This document shows, piece after piece, positions 6,859-15,465 of a stretch of DNA of 26,353 nucleotides; positions within the stretch are counted from its first letter, which is position 1; each line of letters begins with the position of its first letter. The translations under genes were made by a program, and so were the position numbers. Source of the DNA: an uncultured Alcaligenaceae bacterium (GTDB lineage: Bacteria > Pseudomonadota > Gammaproteobacteria > Burkholderiales > Burkholderiaceae_B). The notes beneath the pieces are model-generated. The model was given only the letters and a program-made list of their open reading frames with translations, made no database searches and was not told where the DNA came from. The DNA lies in assembly GCA_937952975.1 (NCBI GenBank), contig CALFXX010000069.1, forward strand, positions 1 to 26,353, in the 5' to 3' direction.

Positions 6859-7926
6859 GTGACCGAATTTGCCCACCGGCCCGTGTTGCTCGAGCCGACA
6901 GTCGAGTCTTTGGTGCAGACCGATTATGGCAAAAGATCAGTGTTTTCTGACGATCTTATTGCTGAGCAAGCGAGGCGAGCGTCAGGGGTGTATGTCGATG
7001 CAACGTTTGGACGAGGTGGTCATTCGAGGGCGCTTTTATCCAGATTGAGCGCTGACGCAAGGCTGGTGGTATTTGATAAAGATCCTCAAGCGATTGAGGT
7101 CGCAAGGAAGTTGGCGCAAGCGGATCGCCGTGTCACGGTGATTCACGAAGCGTTTGGTGATATGCGTGACGCCTTGTCGGCCTTGGGGATTGAGGCCATC
7201 GACGGTGTGATGTTGGATCTGGGGGTTTCGTCGCCGCAGATCGACGATGCAGGGCGTGGATTTTCATTCATGCGGGATGGCCCGCTTGATATGAGGATGG
7301 ACACCACGCGAGGTGAAACAGCTGCGCAGTGGTTAGCGCAGGCCAGTATTGAAGAGATGCGGGAGGTCATAGTCCGATATGGCGAAGAACGGTTTGCTTT
7401 TCAGATTGCAAAGGCGATTGATGCTCGCCGCGCAGAACGTCCGATCAACACCACGCTCGAGCTCGCCGAGCTCGTGTCAAGTGTCGTCCGTACGCGCGAA
7501 AAGGGTCAACACCCGGCTACACGCACCTTTCAGGCTTTACGGATTTACCTCAATCGTGAACTCGAAGAACTCGAGAGCGCCCTCCAGGCAGCTCTAAATT
7601 TATTAAAAACAGGCGGACGTATGGCCGTGATTAGCTTCCATTCTCTGGAAGATCGCGTCGTCAAGCAGTTCATCACCGCAGCTTCTAAACCTGAAGCTGC
7701 GTACGCCCGCCTCCCTCTACGTGAAAGTGAAATGCCTCAGCCAGTGTTGCTGGCTCTTGCGCGTGTACTGCCCACTGATTCTGAAATCACAGAGAACACC
7801 CGTTCGCGCTCGGCGGTATTGCGGGTTGCAGAGCGCACGTCCACCGCCTTGGGTGCGCAGGGAGCTGCGGCCTACTCGCCTGTGCCTAAGCGCGCAGCCA
7901 AGCACGGCAAAAAAGGGGCGCATTGA
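6859..7926 (+). CDS. rsmH: 16S rRNA (cytosine1402-N4)-methyltransferase RsmH
   Basis: It uses S-adenosylmethionine to methylate N4 of C1402 in the ribosomal P site (also called MraW). The protein has 355 residues against 313 in E. coli. Visible are HRPVLLEPTVESL at the N-terminus, the SAM-binding motif YVDATFGRGGHS, FDKDP, MLDLGVSSPQ, RGFSFMRDGPLDMRM, HPATRTFQALRI and FHSLEDR. The extra length comes from an insertion of about 20 residues between VESL and the SAM motif (about residues 18-39) and from a basic C-terminal tail. The start is GTG at 6859, with no clear Shine-Dalgarno, so coupling to mraZ three bases upstream is likely. Its TGA shares one base with the ftsL ATG. Confidence 0.95.
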   Translation: MTEFAHRPVLLEPTVESLVQTDYGKRSVFSDDLIAEQARRASGVYVDATFGRGGHSRALLSRLSADARLVVFDKDPQAIEVARKLAQADRRVTVIHEAFGDMRDALSALGIEAIDGVMLDLGVSSPQIDDAGRGFSFMRDGPLDMRMDTTRGETAAQWLAQASIEEMREVIVRYGEERFAFQIAKAIDARRAERPINTTLELAELVSSVVRTREKGQHPATRTFQALRIYLNRELEELESALQAALNLLKTGGRMAVISFHSLEDRVVKQFITAASKPEAAYARLPLRESEMPQPVLLALARVLPTDSEITENTRSRSAVLRVAERTSTALGAQGAAAYSPVPKRAAKHGKKGAH

Positions 7927-8219
7927 TGGGGCGTCTCTGTGTTCTGGTCGCAGGCGTTTTGATGATCTCGGCGATCTCTCTGGTCACTGCACGCTATCAG
8001 GCAAGACAACTCTATGTTGAGCTCGACCGTTCAAAAACGCAGGCGCTTAACTTTGATATTGAATGGCGACAATTGCAGCTTGATCGCGCCGAGCAAGCGC
8101 GTAACGCAAACGTTGATAAGCTCGCCCGCGAGCAACTAAAAATGACCTCGATTGTGCCCGAGCGCACAATTTATATTAATCAGTCTGCCTCAAGCGCGAC
8201 CTCGCGAGGCGAAAAATGA
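7926..8219 (+). CDS. ftsL: Cell division protein FtsL
   Basis: A 97-residue bitopic inner-membrane protein of the FtsQLB divisome complex, which controls FtsWI. A hydrophobic segment spans about 4-22. It is followed by a periplasmic heptad-rich stretch (about 23-75) that is expected to form a coiled coil with FtsB. Identity rests on size, topology and position between rsmH and ftsI, as FtsL sequences are poorly conserved. I chose the ATG at 7926, overlapping the rsmH stop (TGATG), with AAAAAAGGGG upstream; a TTG one codon earlier is an alternative. The stop overlaps the ftsI start (ATGA). Confidence 0.9.
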   Translation: MGRLCVLVAGVLMISAISLVTARYQARQLYVELDRSKTQALNFDIEWRQLQLDRAEQARNANVDKLAREQLKMTSIVPERTIYINQSASSATSRGEK

Positions 8220-9940
8220 AGCGGCTGCCATTTTTTGATAACCCCGTGCTGCGCGTGCACTACCCACTTTGGCGTGGACGGCTCGTATTGATTTTGCTGG
8301 GATTGTCATTTTTGGCGTTAGCCGCACGGGCACTTTATCTTCAGGGTATTACGACTGACTTTTTGCAGGCGCGTGGCGAACGAATTTATGAAAGTACGCT
8401 GACCCTGCACGCTAGTCGTGGAAAAATTTTAGATCGTAACGGTGTTGTGCTCGCGGCGAGCGTACCCGCGCGATCAATCGCTATTCGTCCCAAAGAGACC
8501 AGAGAAGCGCCTGCAAAAAAACTGCAACAGCTCGCTGAATTGCTTGAATTATCTTCTGACGAATTACGTAAAAAAATTGCAGATGAAAAACCTTTCGTCT
8601 ACCTAAAGCGCCAGGTGCCACTTGAGATCGCGCAAAAAGTTAAAGACCTAGGGATCCCCGGCTTGATTCAGCAACCGGATAACCGGCGTCTGTATCCCGA
8701 AAGCGAAGTCATGGCCAACGTCGTTGGCTTTAATAATTTAGAAGACCGGGGCCAAGAAGGGGTAGAGCTTGCGTTTAACGAACAGCTCTCAGGGCAGGCG
8801 GGTAGTCGTCGCATTATGCGAGATCGGCTCGGCCGCACGATCGAGGGTATTGGCGACGTCGATTTTCCGGTAGATGGTCACGATATTAAGTTGTCGCTCG
8901 ATACTCGCATTCAGTATCAGGTTTACCGCGCCTTGCAAGAGGCCATGGTCACAAACAAGGCGAAGGGTGCTGCCGCAGTCGTGATTGATGTGAAGACGGG
9001 TGAGATCCTGGCGTTGGGAAATATGCCAACCTATGACCCTAACCACCGTGAATCATTTCGAGGTGGCAATCTTCGCAATCAGGCGCTCACAGATACGTTT
9101 GAACCCGGCTCAATCATGAAGCCCTTTACTGTGGGTCTGGCGCTTGATCTCAAGCGCATTACACCGGCCACGTTATTCAATACGGGTAACGGTAAGTTTA
9201 GTTATCAAGGGGCAACAATCAGTGACGTGAGTGCGAACGGCACGCTCGACCCAGCAGGTGTGTTGCTCAAGTCCAGCAATATTGGGATGACGTTAATCTC
9301 AGAAAAGCTTCAGGCACGTGAAATGTGGACCCGGTTCAATGAGCTTGGTCTGGGGCAGGTGCCTCAGACTGGTTTTCCGGGCGCTGCAGCAGGCAGGCTT
9401 CGGCCACACGAGCGTTGGCGGTTAATTGAAAAAGCAACGATGTCTTACGGATACGGGCTCTCCGTTTCGCTTTTACAAATGGCGCGTGCCTACACTGTAT
9501 TTGCACGCGACGGCGATATGGTTGGACTCACGTTGGTCAAGCGCGACGATCAGCCCACCACGACTCAGATCTACCCACCCGAAGTGGTACAAAAAATTCG
9601 CTTATGGCTTGAAGCTGCCGCTGGGCCCGAAGGGGCAAAGGCTGCGCAGGTGCAGGGCTATCGGGTAGCGGGTAAGAGCGGTACGGCGCGCAAAATTGTT
9701 GATGGCAAATACAGCACAAGCCGTTATCGAGGCTCGTTTGTTGGCTTTGCCCCGGTATCAGATCCGCGCATCGTTGTGGCGGTCACGATTGATGAGCCCC
9801 AGGCTGGTGTTTATTATGGCGGCAAGGTCGCGGCACCAGTCTTTGCGGCAATTGTGGGCGGTACCTTACGCACGATGAACGTGCAGCCAGACACTGCGCT
9901 CGAATCGGCTGTCGTGGCTGTTGGGGGAGGCTCGCGATGA
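8216..9940 (+). CDS. ftsI: Septal peptidoglycan transpeptidase FtsI (PBP3)
   Basis: A class B penicillin-binding protein that cross-links septal peptidoglycan as the partner of FtsW. It has 574 residues. A short cytoplasmic N-terminus and one membrane anchor (about 22-42) precede the pedestal domain with RGKILDRNGVVLAAS (68-82). The transpeptidase domain holds the three catalytic motifs: SIMK with the acylated Ser299 (299-302), SSN (353-355) and KSGT (487-490). The usual SxxK has Ile at the second place, within normal variation. GAGG lies 8 bases before the ATG. It overlaps ftsL and murEF by 4 bases each. Confidence 0.97.
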   Translation: MKRLPFFDNPVLRVHYPLWRGRLVLILLGLSFLALAARALYLQGITTDFLQARGERIYESTLTLHASRGKILDRNGVVLAASVPARSIAIRPKETREAPAKKLQQLAELLELSSDELRKKIADEKPFVYLKRQVPLEIAQKVKDLGIPGLIQQPDNRRLYPESEVMANVVGFNNLEDRGQEGVELAFNEQLSGQAGSRRIMRDRLGRTIEGIGDVDFPVDGHDIKLSLDTRIQYQVYRALQEAMVTNKAKGAAAVVIDVKTGEILALGNMPTYDPNHRESFRGGNLRNQALTDTFEPGSIMKPFTVGLALDLKRITPATLFNTGNGKFSYQGATISDVSANGTLDPAGVLLKSSNIGMTLISEKLQAREMWTRFNELGLGQVPQTGFPGAAAGRLRPHERWRLIEKATMSYGYGLSVSLLQMARAYTVFARDGDMVGLTLVKRDDQPTTTQIYPPEVVQKIRLWLEAAAGPEGAKAAQVQGYRVAGKSGTARKIVDGKYSTSRYRGSFVGFAPVSDPRIVVAVTIDEPQAGVYYGGKVAAPVFAAIVGGTLRTMNVQPDTALESAVVAVGGGSR

Positions 9941-12774
9941 TACGCGCGGTTCTACTTGACACGCAATTGTCGAATGCCAACATTATTGCGCTGCTGCGCA
10001 GCAAAATTGAGTGCGGCGCGCATCTGCAGCTCGACTCGCGGGCCGTGCGTGCCGGTGACGTCTTTGTCGCGCGTCCAGGGTTGGCTGCAGACGGTAGAGA
10101 TTTCATCCTGACTGCGATCGAGCAGGGCGCGGGCGCGGTGCTGATGCATGTTGGCTCGACGGTGCAATGGCAGCCGAGTGACTTCAGTGTGCCGGTGCTC
10201 GGGCTGACAGACTTAAACGAGCGACTCGGTGACTTGGCTGATCTTTGGTATGACCAGCCCTCTGCGCATATGAAAGTGATGGCGGTGACTGGCACCAACG
10301 GCAAAACCAGTTGCGTGCAATGGTTGACCGATGCGCTCCAAGGGGTTGGTTTTGCGGCAGGGGCGCTTGGCACACTGGGTGTGCGGTTTCCGGATGGGTC
10401 GGTTCGTACAGGCGCGCTCACAACCCCCGATGTGATCTCGATGCACCGAAGCCTGGCAGCTTTGCGCGAGGCTGGCGCAGAGTATGTTGCACTTGAGGCC
10501 TCGTCAATCGGTTTAGAGCAAGGTCGTCTTGCCGGCGTGCGAATCTTTGCAGCCGGGTTTACCAATCTTTCGCGTGATCATCTCGATTATCACCACACCA
10601 TGCAGGCGTATGCAGCGGCGAAGGCACGTCTCTTTGCCTGGCCAGGGCTGCATGTCGGCGTATTCAATGCAGATGATGTTCAGAGCGCCAGCTTAATCTC
10701 AAGTGCAACCTGCCCTATTGTGACGTATGGCATCGAGTCCGAGTCAGGCTCGGCCCCGTCCGCACTTCGCGCCGAGCTCTTGGCTGACAGCGTGAGCACC
10801 GGGCATTGGCTCTTGCACGCTAAGAACGAGCGGGTCGCCGTGCAAACGCGCGTGTATGGTCGCCACAATATTTCAAATCTTTTATGTGTCGCGGCTTTAC
10901 TTAAAGCGCTTGATTGGCCTTTGGCGAATATCGCCGCTAGCTTCGCCAAGCTTGCGCCCGTCGATGGACGACTGCAAAAAGTCGGATCCTTTTTAACTGA
11001 CCACGCTGTGCCGACTGTGCTGGTTGATTATGCGCATACCCCAGACGCGCTCGCTCGCGCGTTAGAGGTTGCACGAGAGTTGGCGCAAGCGCGTAGCGCA
11101 AACGTATGGTGCGTCTTCGGCTGCGGCGGTAATCGCGATGCTGGTAAGCGGCCGATCATGGGTGAGGTCGCACAGCGACTCGCCGACCGTGTGATTGTGA
11201 CAAGCGATAACCCGCGCGATGAAAATCCGCATGCGATCATTGCCGAGATCGTTGCTGGCTTACCAGGTACGTGCGCAAACGTGGCAATCGAGCCAGACCG
11301 GGCTCAGGCAATTTTGGCCGCCATCTTTGGCGCAGCCCCCGAGGATGTCGTACTGATTGCAGGAAAAGGCCACGAGACCTACCAAGAGGCTGCCGGCGGG
11401 CGTACCCCTTTTGATGATCGTCAATGGGCGCAGGCCGCCTTCTTACTCAAGCAACACAGAGCGATTCAAACTGACTCGAGACGCCTGGAGGCGGGCTCGA
11501 TATTTTTGGCACTCAAGGGCGATAACTTTGACGGTCACGACTACCTTGAACAAATTCAGAAGGCGGGCGCCTGCGCTGCAATCGTAGAAACCTTGCGACC
11601 CGTGCACGGTCTGGCTCAGGTCGTGCTAGGGGATACGCGTGCCGCGCTGCTACAGCTCGGACGAGCTTGGCGCCGTCAATTTGCCATTCCTTTGATTGCT
11701 GTGACCGGTAGCAACGGGAAAACGACTACCAAAGAGATGATTTCCTCGATCTTGGCTGCGTGGCTAGGTGAGGCTCATCGGTTGGCGACCGTTGGTAATT
11801 TGAATAACGAATTGGGTGTTCCGTTGACCTTGTTACGCTTGCGCCACGAGCATCAAGCGGCGGTGCTCGAGTTAGGCATGAATCACCCAGGCGAAATCGC
11901 AGTCTTGGCGCAGGCGGCTGAGCCAACGGTGGCGTTAGTCAACAACGCACAACGTGAGCATCAAGAGTTTATGGTGAATGTTGAAGCGGTCGCGCGTGAA
12001 AACGCGGCGGTCTACGCTTCGTTGATGCCCGAGGGGATTAAAGTGTTCCCGAGCGCGGATACTTTTTCTCAGCTGTGGCTTGAGCTTGCGAGCGAGCACT
12101 CTAGCCTGCGCTTTGGCACGACCTCTCAGGCTGAAATTTGGGCCAGTGATATTCAAGCCGACGCCTTAGGCACAAGCTTCATTGTTCACACACCGGTAGG
12201 CGAAGGCCGCGTGGTCTTGGCAGTGCCGGGTAGGCACAACCTGCTGAACGCTTTGGCTGCCACGACTTGCGCTGTGGCGGCGGGTGTTCCGCTGTCGGCG
12301 ATCGAACAAGGGCTTGCGGCTTTTCACGCTGTGTCTGGTCGCATGCAGCCGCATCGTCTCGCCAACGGCGTCATGCTCATTGATGACTCGTATAACGCAA
12401 ATCCTGATTCGGTACGTGCGGCGATTGACGTACTCGCCTCGCTACCGGCACCACGCGTGCTGGTCTTAGGTGACATGGGCGAGGTGGGTGACAACGGGCC
12501 CGCGATGCACGAAGAAGTCGGAGTCTATGCCCGCGAGTGCGGTATCGAGCATTTATTAACGCTTGGGCAAGCAACACAGTTAACCGCAGTCGCGTTTGGT
12601 TCGAAAGCAGTGGTATGTGATACGCCCGAAGAGGCAAGTGATTGGATCGTGCAACATCTGCCGAAAAGTATCTTGATCAAAGGGTCGCGCTTTATGCGCA
12701 TGGAAAAAATTGTGCGCGCTTGCTTAGAGCGCCTTGAGGCAACAGATAAAGACCGGGTGAAGCATGCTGTTTGA
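9937..12774 (+). CDS. murEF: MurE-MurF fusion: UDP-MurNAc-tripeptide synthetase and D-Ala-D-Ala adding enzyme
   Basis: One 945-residue ORF holds two Mur ligases. The MurE half (about 1-506) has LDSRAVRAGDVFVA (32-45), the P-loop TGTNGKT (118-124), a YAHTPD motif (365-370) and DNPRDENP (424-431). The DNPR form marks meso-diaminopimelate as the added amino acid. The MurF half (about 508-945) has QTDSRRLEAGSIFLALKG, the P-loop TGSNGKTTT (590-598), TVGNLNNELGVPLTLLR, LVNNAQREHQ, PGRHNLLNAL and LIDDSYNANPDS. The joint is tight: MurE ends near QAAFLLKQ and MurF starts at the TDSR strand, so about 25 residues of a free-standing MurF N-terminus are missing. MurE-MurF fusions are known from Bordetella. 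A strong GGGGGAGG precedes the ATG. It overlaps ftsI by 4 bases and mraY by 11. Confidence 0.96.
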   Translation: MIRAVLLDTQLSNANIIALLRSKIECGAHLQLDSRAVRAGDVFVARPGLAADGRDFILTAIEQGAGAVLMHVGSTVQWQPSDFSVPVLGLTDLNERLGDLADLWYDQPSAHMKVMAVTGTNGKTSCVQWLTDALQGVGFAAGALGTLGVRFPDGSVRTGALTTPDVISMHRSLAALREAGAEYVALEASSIGLEQGRLAGVRIFAAGFTNLSRDHLDYHHTMQAYAAAKARLFAWPGLHVGVFNADDVQSASLISSATCPIVTYGIESESGSAPSALRAELLADSVSTGHWLLHAKNERVAVQTRVYGRHNISNLLCVAALLKALDWPLANIAASFAKLAPVDGRLQKVGSFLTDHAVPTVLVDYAHTPDALARALEVARELAQARSANVWCVFGCGGNRDAGKRPIMGEVAQRLADRVIVTSDNPRDENPHAIIAEIVAGLPGTCANVAIEPDRAQAILAAIFGAAPEDVVLIAGKGHETYQEAAGGRTPFDDRQWAQAAFLLKQHRAIQTDSRRLEAGSIFLALKGDNFDGHDYLEQIQKAGACAAIVETLRPVHGLAQVVLGDTRAALLQLGRAWRRQFAIPLIAVTGSNGKTTTKEMISSILAAWLGEAHRLATVGNLNNELGVPLTLLRLRHEHQAAVLELGMNHPGEIAVLAQAAEPTVALVNNAQREHQEFMVNVEAVARENAAVYASLMPEGIKVFPSADTFSQLWLELASEHSSLRFGTTSQAEIWASDIQADALGTSFIVHTPVGEGRVVLAVPGRHNLLNALAATTCAVAAGVPLSAIEQGLAAFHAVSGRMQPHRLANGVMLIDDSYNANPDSVRAAIDVLASLPAPRVLVLGDMGEVGDNGPAMHEEVGVYARECGIEHLLTLGQATQLTAVAFGSKAVVCDTPEEASDWIVQHLPKSILIKGSRFMRMEKIVRACLERLEATDKDRVKHAV

Positions 12775-13936
12775 ACTATTCGGTTGGTTGGCCGACAACT
12801 ATGCACGTGGTTTTGCTGTCTTTGAATACATCACGCTGCGAGCTGTGCTCGCGTGTGCGACGTCGCTGTTGATCGGTTTAGTGGCTGGGCCGCGAGTCAT
12901 CCGCAAGCTTACCGCTTTGAAAATTGGTCAAACTGTTCGCAGCTATGGCCCTGAGACTCATTTGGTCAAAACGGGTACGCCAACGATGGGTGGCGCGCTT
13001 ATTCTCATTTCGATCGCCGTCAGCACGCTTCTATGGGCGGATTGGCGCAACCGTTATGTGTGGGTGGTGTTGTTGGTGACGCTTGGTTTGGGCTGGGTGG
13101 GTTGGGTTGATGACTATCGCAAAGTGGTGCATCGCGACCCAGAAGGGATGCCTGCTCGCCAAAAATTCTTTTGGCAGGCTCTCATTGGTGGGGTCGCGTC
13201 GCTCTATCTCATGTTTGCGATCTCGGCGCCTAGCTCTGCCAATTTGTGGACAGTGATAGCAGACTGGGCGACAGGTGGTTTCGCGGTGACCTTGCCTGCA
13301 CGTGCTGATCTCATTGTTCCATTTTTTAAAACCTTCAGTTATCCATTGGGTGCACTTGGCTTTGTGGCGGTGAGTTGGTGTGTGATTGTTGGGACAAGTA
13401 ATGCAGTGAATCTTACCGACGGTCTCGACGGCTTGGCGATTATGCCAACTGTGATGGTTGGCTCGGCCTTGGGCGTGTTTGCCTATGTCGTGGGTCGCGT
13501 CGACTATTCACGCTATTTATTGTTTCCATATGTGCCAGGCGCTGGAGAATTAATGGTGTTGTGCGCAGCACTTGCAGGGGCTGGCCTGGCATTTTTATGG
13601 TTCAACGCGTACCCCGCCCAGGTGTTTATGGGTGACGTGGGCGCTTTGGCGCTAGGCGGCATGTTGGGCACGATTGCAATTATCGTTCGGCAAGAAATCG
13701 TCTTATTCATTATGGGTGGCGTCTTTGTCGTTGAAACGCTATCGGTGATGTTGCAGGTTTCATGGTTTAAATACACCCGCTATCGGTACGGACAGGGGCA
13801 ACGTATTTTGAAAATGGCACCGCTTCATCATCACTTTGAAGTGGGTGGCTGGAAAGAAACGCAAGTCGTCGTGCGCTTTTGGATCATCAGCATGATGCTG
13901 GTGTTGGTAGGTTTAGCTTCACTGAAGATTCGATGA
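12764..13936 (+). CDS. mraY: Phospho-MurNAc-pentapeptide transferase MraY
   Basis: An integral membrane enzyme that transfers phospho-MurNAc-pentapeptide to undecaprenyl phosphate, forming lipid I. It has 390 residues (E. coli 360) and about ten membrane helices. Catalytic and signature motifs are visible: KTGTPTMGG (69-77), VDDYRK with the Asp pair 116-117, NLTDGLDGLA (216-225), FMGDVGALALGG and PLHHHFE. The extra length lies in a loop at about 155-190, between helices, a known feature of Burkholderiales MraY. The start at 12764 is in an 11-base overlap with murEF; the stop forms ATGA with murD. Confidence 0.97.
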   Translation: MLFELFGWLADNYARGFAVFEYITLRAVLACATSLLIGLVAGPRVIRKLTALKIGQTVRSYGPETHLVKTGTPTMGGALILISIAVSTLLWADWRNRYVWVVLLVTLGLGWVGWVDDYRKVVHRDPEGMPARQKFFWQALIGGVASLYLMFAISAPSSANLWTVIADWATGGFAVTLPARADLIVPFFKTFSYPLGALGFVAVSWCVIVGTSNAVNLTDGLDGLAIMPTVMVGSALGVFAYVVGRVDYSRYLLFPYVPGAGELMVLCAALAGAGLAFLWFNAYPAQVFMGDVGALALGGMLGTIAIIVRQEIVLFIMGGVFVVETLSVMLQVSWFKYTRYRYGQGQRILKMAPLHHHFEVGGWKETQVVVRFWIISMMLVLVGLASLKIR

Positions 13937-15465
13937 ACGAAACAGTTTTGTCCTCTGCGCTGCCTTCACGCGTCCTGGTTGTCGGACTCGGGGAGACCGG
14001 TGTTGCTGCCGCGCGTTGGTGTGTACGCAACGGTGCAGCCGTGCGTGTAGCCGATACGCGCCAGGCGCCGGCCGGGCTTGACGCCTTGACAGCTTCAGTC
14101 GATGTTGCGGCCTTAGACTTACATCTTGGTTGTGAGGTGTTTGACGCTTCACTGCTCGAAGGGGTGGGCTTGCTTGTGCTGAGCCCCGGGCTGGCACCGG
14201 GCATGTCGCCCGTCAAAGAGTTGCTTGAACAGGCCGATGCCGCTGGCATTGAAGTGATTGGTGAAATTGAATTATTTGCGCGTGCTTTACAACAGCTGCA
14301 GGCGGTGCAGCAGTATGCGCCACGCGTTCTGGGTGTGACGGGCACAAACGGTAAGACAACGGTGACGGCGCTGACTCGCCATATGTTGGCAGCTTCGGGG
14401 ATTCGCGCACGCGCCGCTGGCAATATCAGCCCAGCAGCGCTTGAGTCGTTGATCGATGCCTTAGATACCAATATGTTGCCCGACGTCTGGGTGCTTGAGT
14501 TGTCGAGCTTTCAACTTGAAACAACCCGGACTTTGCGCATGACCGCAGCCGTTGTGCTCAATGTCACGCAGGATCACCTCGACTGGCACGGCAACATGCA
14601 GGCGTATGCGCAAGCAAAAGCCCGTATCTATGGCATGACGGATGTGTTGATTGTCAATCGCGATGATGCGTCGGTGATGGCAATGTGTGAGTCACTCGCA
14701 AGCATGAACGTACGAAGCTTTGGTCGCGACGCACCGATGTTTACAGGCGATGTCGGGCTTGAAAGCAGCCACGATGTTTTATGGCTCACGACCTCTGAGG
14801 CAACTGAGTTTGAAGACGACCTGCCAACGCCGGTTAAGCGCAAAAAGAATGCACCCCCCCCTGAGCGTGCCTCGGGTCGTTTGGTGCGTTTGATGCCCAT
14901 CGATGCGTTAGGCCTGCGTGGTCTGCATAACGCGCTCAATACTCAAGCCGCGCTTCTCTTAGCCCGTTCGGTGGGCGCGGGCCTGGGCCCAATGCTGCGT
15001 GCCGCCGGTGACTACGTGGGCGAGCCGCATCGCATGGAATTTGTCCGAACTATTCGTGGTGTTGATTTTTTGAACGATAGTAAAGGCACTAACGTTGGTG
15101 CGACGGTCGCTGGCTTAGAAGGATTAGGGCGACGCTCCGTGTTGATCGCCGGCGGCGCCGGAAAAGGGCAGGATTTTTCGCCCTTAGTTTCGGTTGTGGC
15201 CCGCCATACGCGTGCCGTGGTTCTGATCGGACAAGATGCGCCTTTGTTGTTAGATACGCTCGCGCCAACTGGCGTGCCATGCCTGCTTGCGCAAACGTTG
15301 CCGCAGGCCGTTGAGTTAGCCTTCGCTCAAGCTCAAGAGGGTGATGCGGTCGTGTTATCGCCCGCTTGTGCCAGTTTGGATATGTTTCGCAACTACGGGC
15401 ACCGCGGGTTGGTTTTTGTTGAAGCAGCACATGAATTGGCGCTCAGCCAAGGGGAGGTGGCATGA
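13933..15465 (+). CDS. murD: UDP-MurNAc-L-Ala:D-Glu ligase MurD
   Basis: A cytoplasmic ligase that adds D-glutamate to UDP-MurNAc-L-alanine. It has 510 residues against 438 in E. coli. It shows the N-terminal Rossmann motif VLVVGLGETGVAAARW (14-29), the P-loop TGTNGKTT (136-143), LELSSFQLE (188-196), NVTQDHLDWHG (210-220), FLNDSKGTN and LSPACASLDMF. The extra length includes a charged, Pro- and Lys-rich segment at about 287-316 that looks unstructured. I chose the ATG at 13933, which overlaps the mraY stop (ATGA), over an in-frame ATG at 13879 that would extend into mraY. The stop overlaps ftsW (ATGA). Confidence 0.96.
   Translation: MNETVLSSALPSRVLVVGLGETGVAAARWCVRNGAAVRVADTRQAPAGLDALTASVDVAALDLHLGCEVFDASLLEGVGLLVLSPGLAPGMSPVKELLEQADAAGIEVIGEIELFARALQQLQAVQQYAPRVLGVTGTNGKTTVTALTRHMLAASGIRARAAGNISPAALESLIDALDTNMLPDVWVLELSSFQLETTRTLRMTAAVVLNVTQDHLDWHGNMQAYAQAKARIYGMTDVLIVNRDDASVMAMCESLASMNVRSFGRDAPMFTGDVGLESSHDVLWLTTSEATEFEDDLPTPVKRKKNAPPPERASGRLVRLMPIDALGLRGLHNALNTQAALLLARSVGAGLGPMLRAAGDYVGEPHRMEFVRTIRGVDFLNDSKGTNVGATVAGLEGLGRRSVLIAGGAGKGQDFSPLVSVVARHTRAVVLIGQDAPLLLDTLAPTGVPCLLAQTLPQAVELAFAQAQEGDAVVLSPACASLDMFRNYGHRGLVFVEAAHELALSQGEVA

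Noticed and set aside
9783..10565. 260-residue minus-strand ORF across the ftsI-murEF junction
   Set aside because: It lies opposite two well-supported genes, spans their junction, and has a Ser/Pro/Arg composition typical of antisense frames in GC-rich genes.
13887..14471. 194-residue minus-strand ORF within murD
   Set aside because: Antisense to a conserved gene, Ser/Ala/Thr-rich, no recognisable motif.
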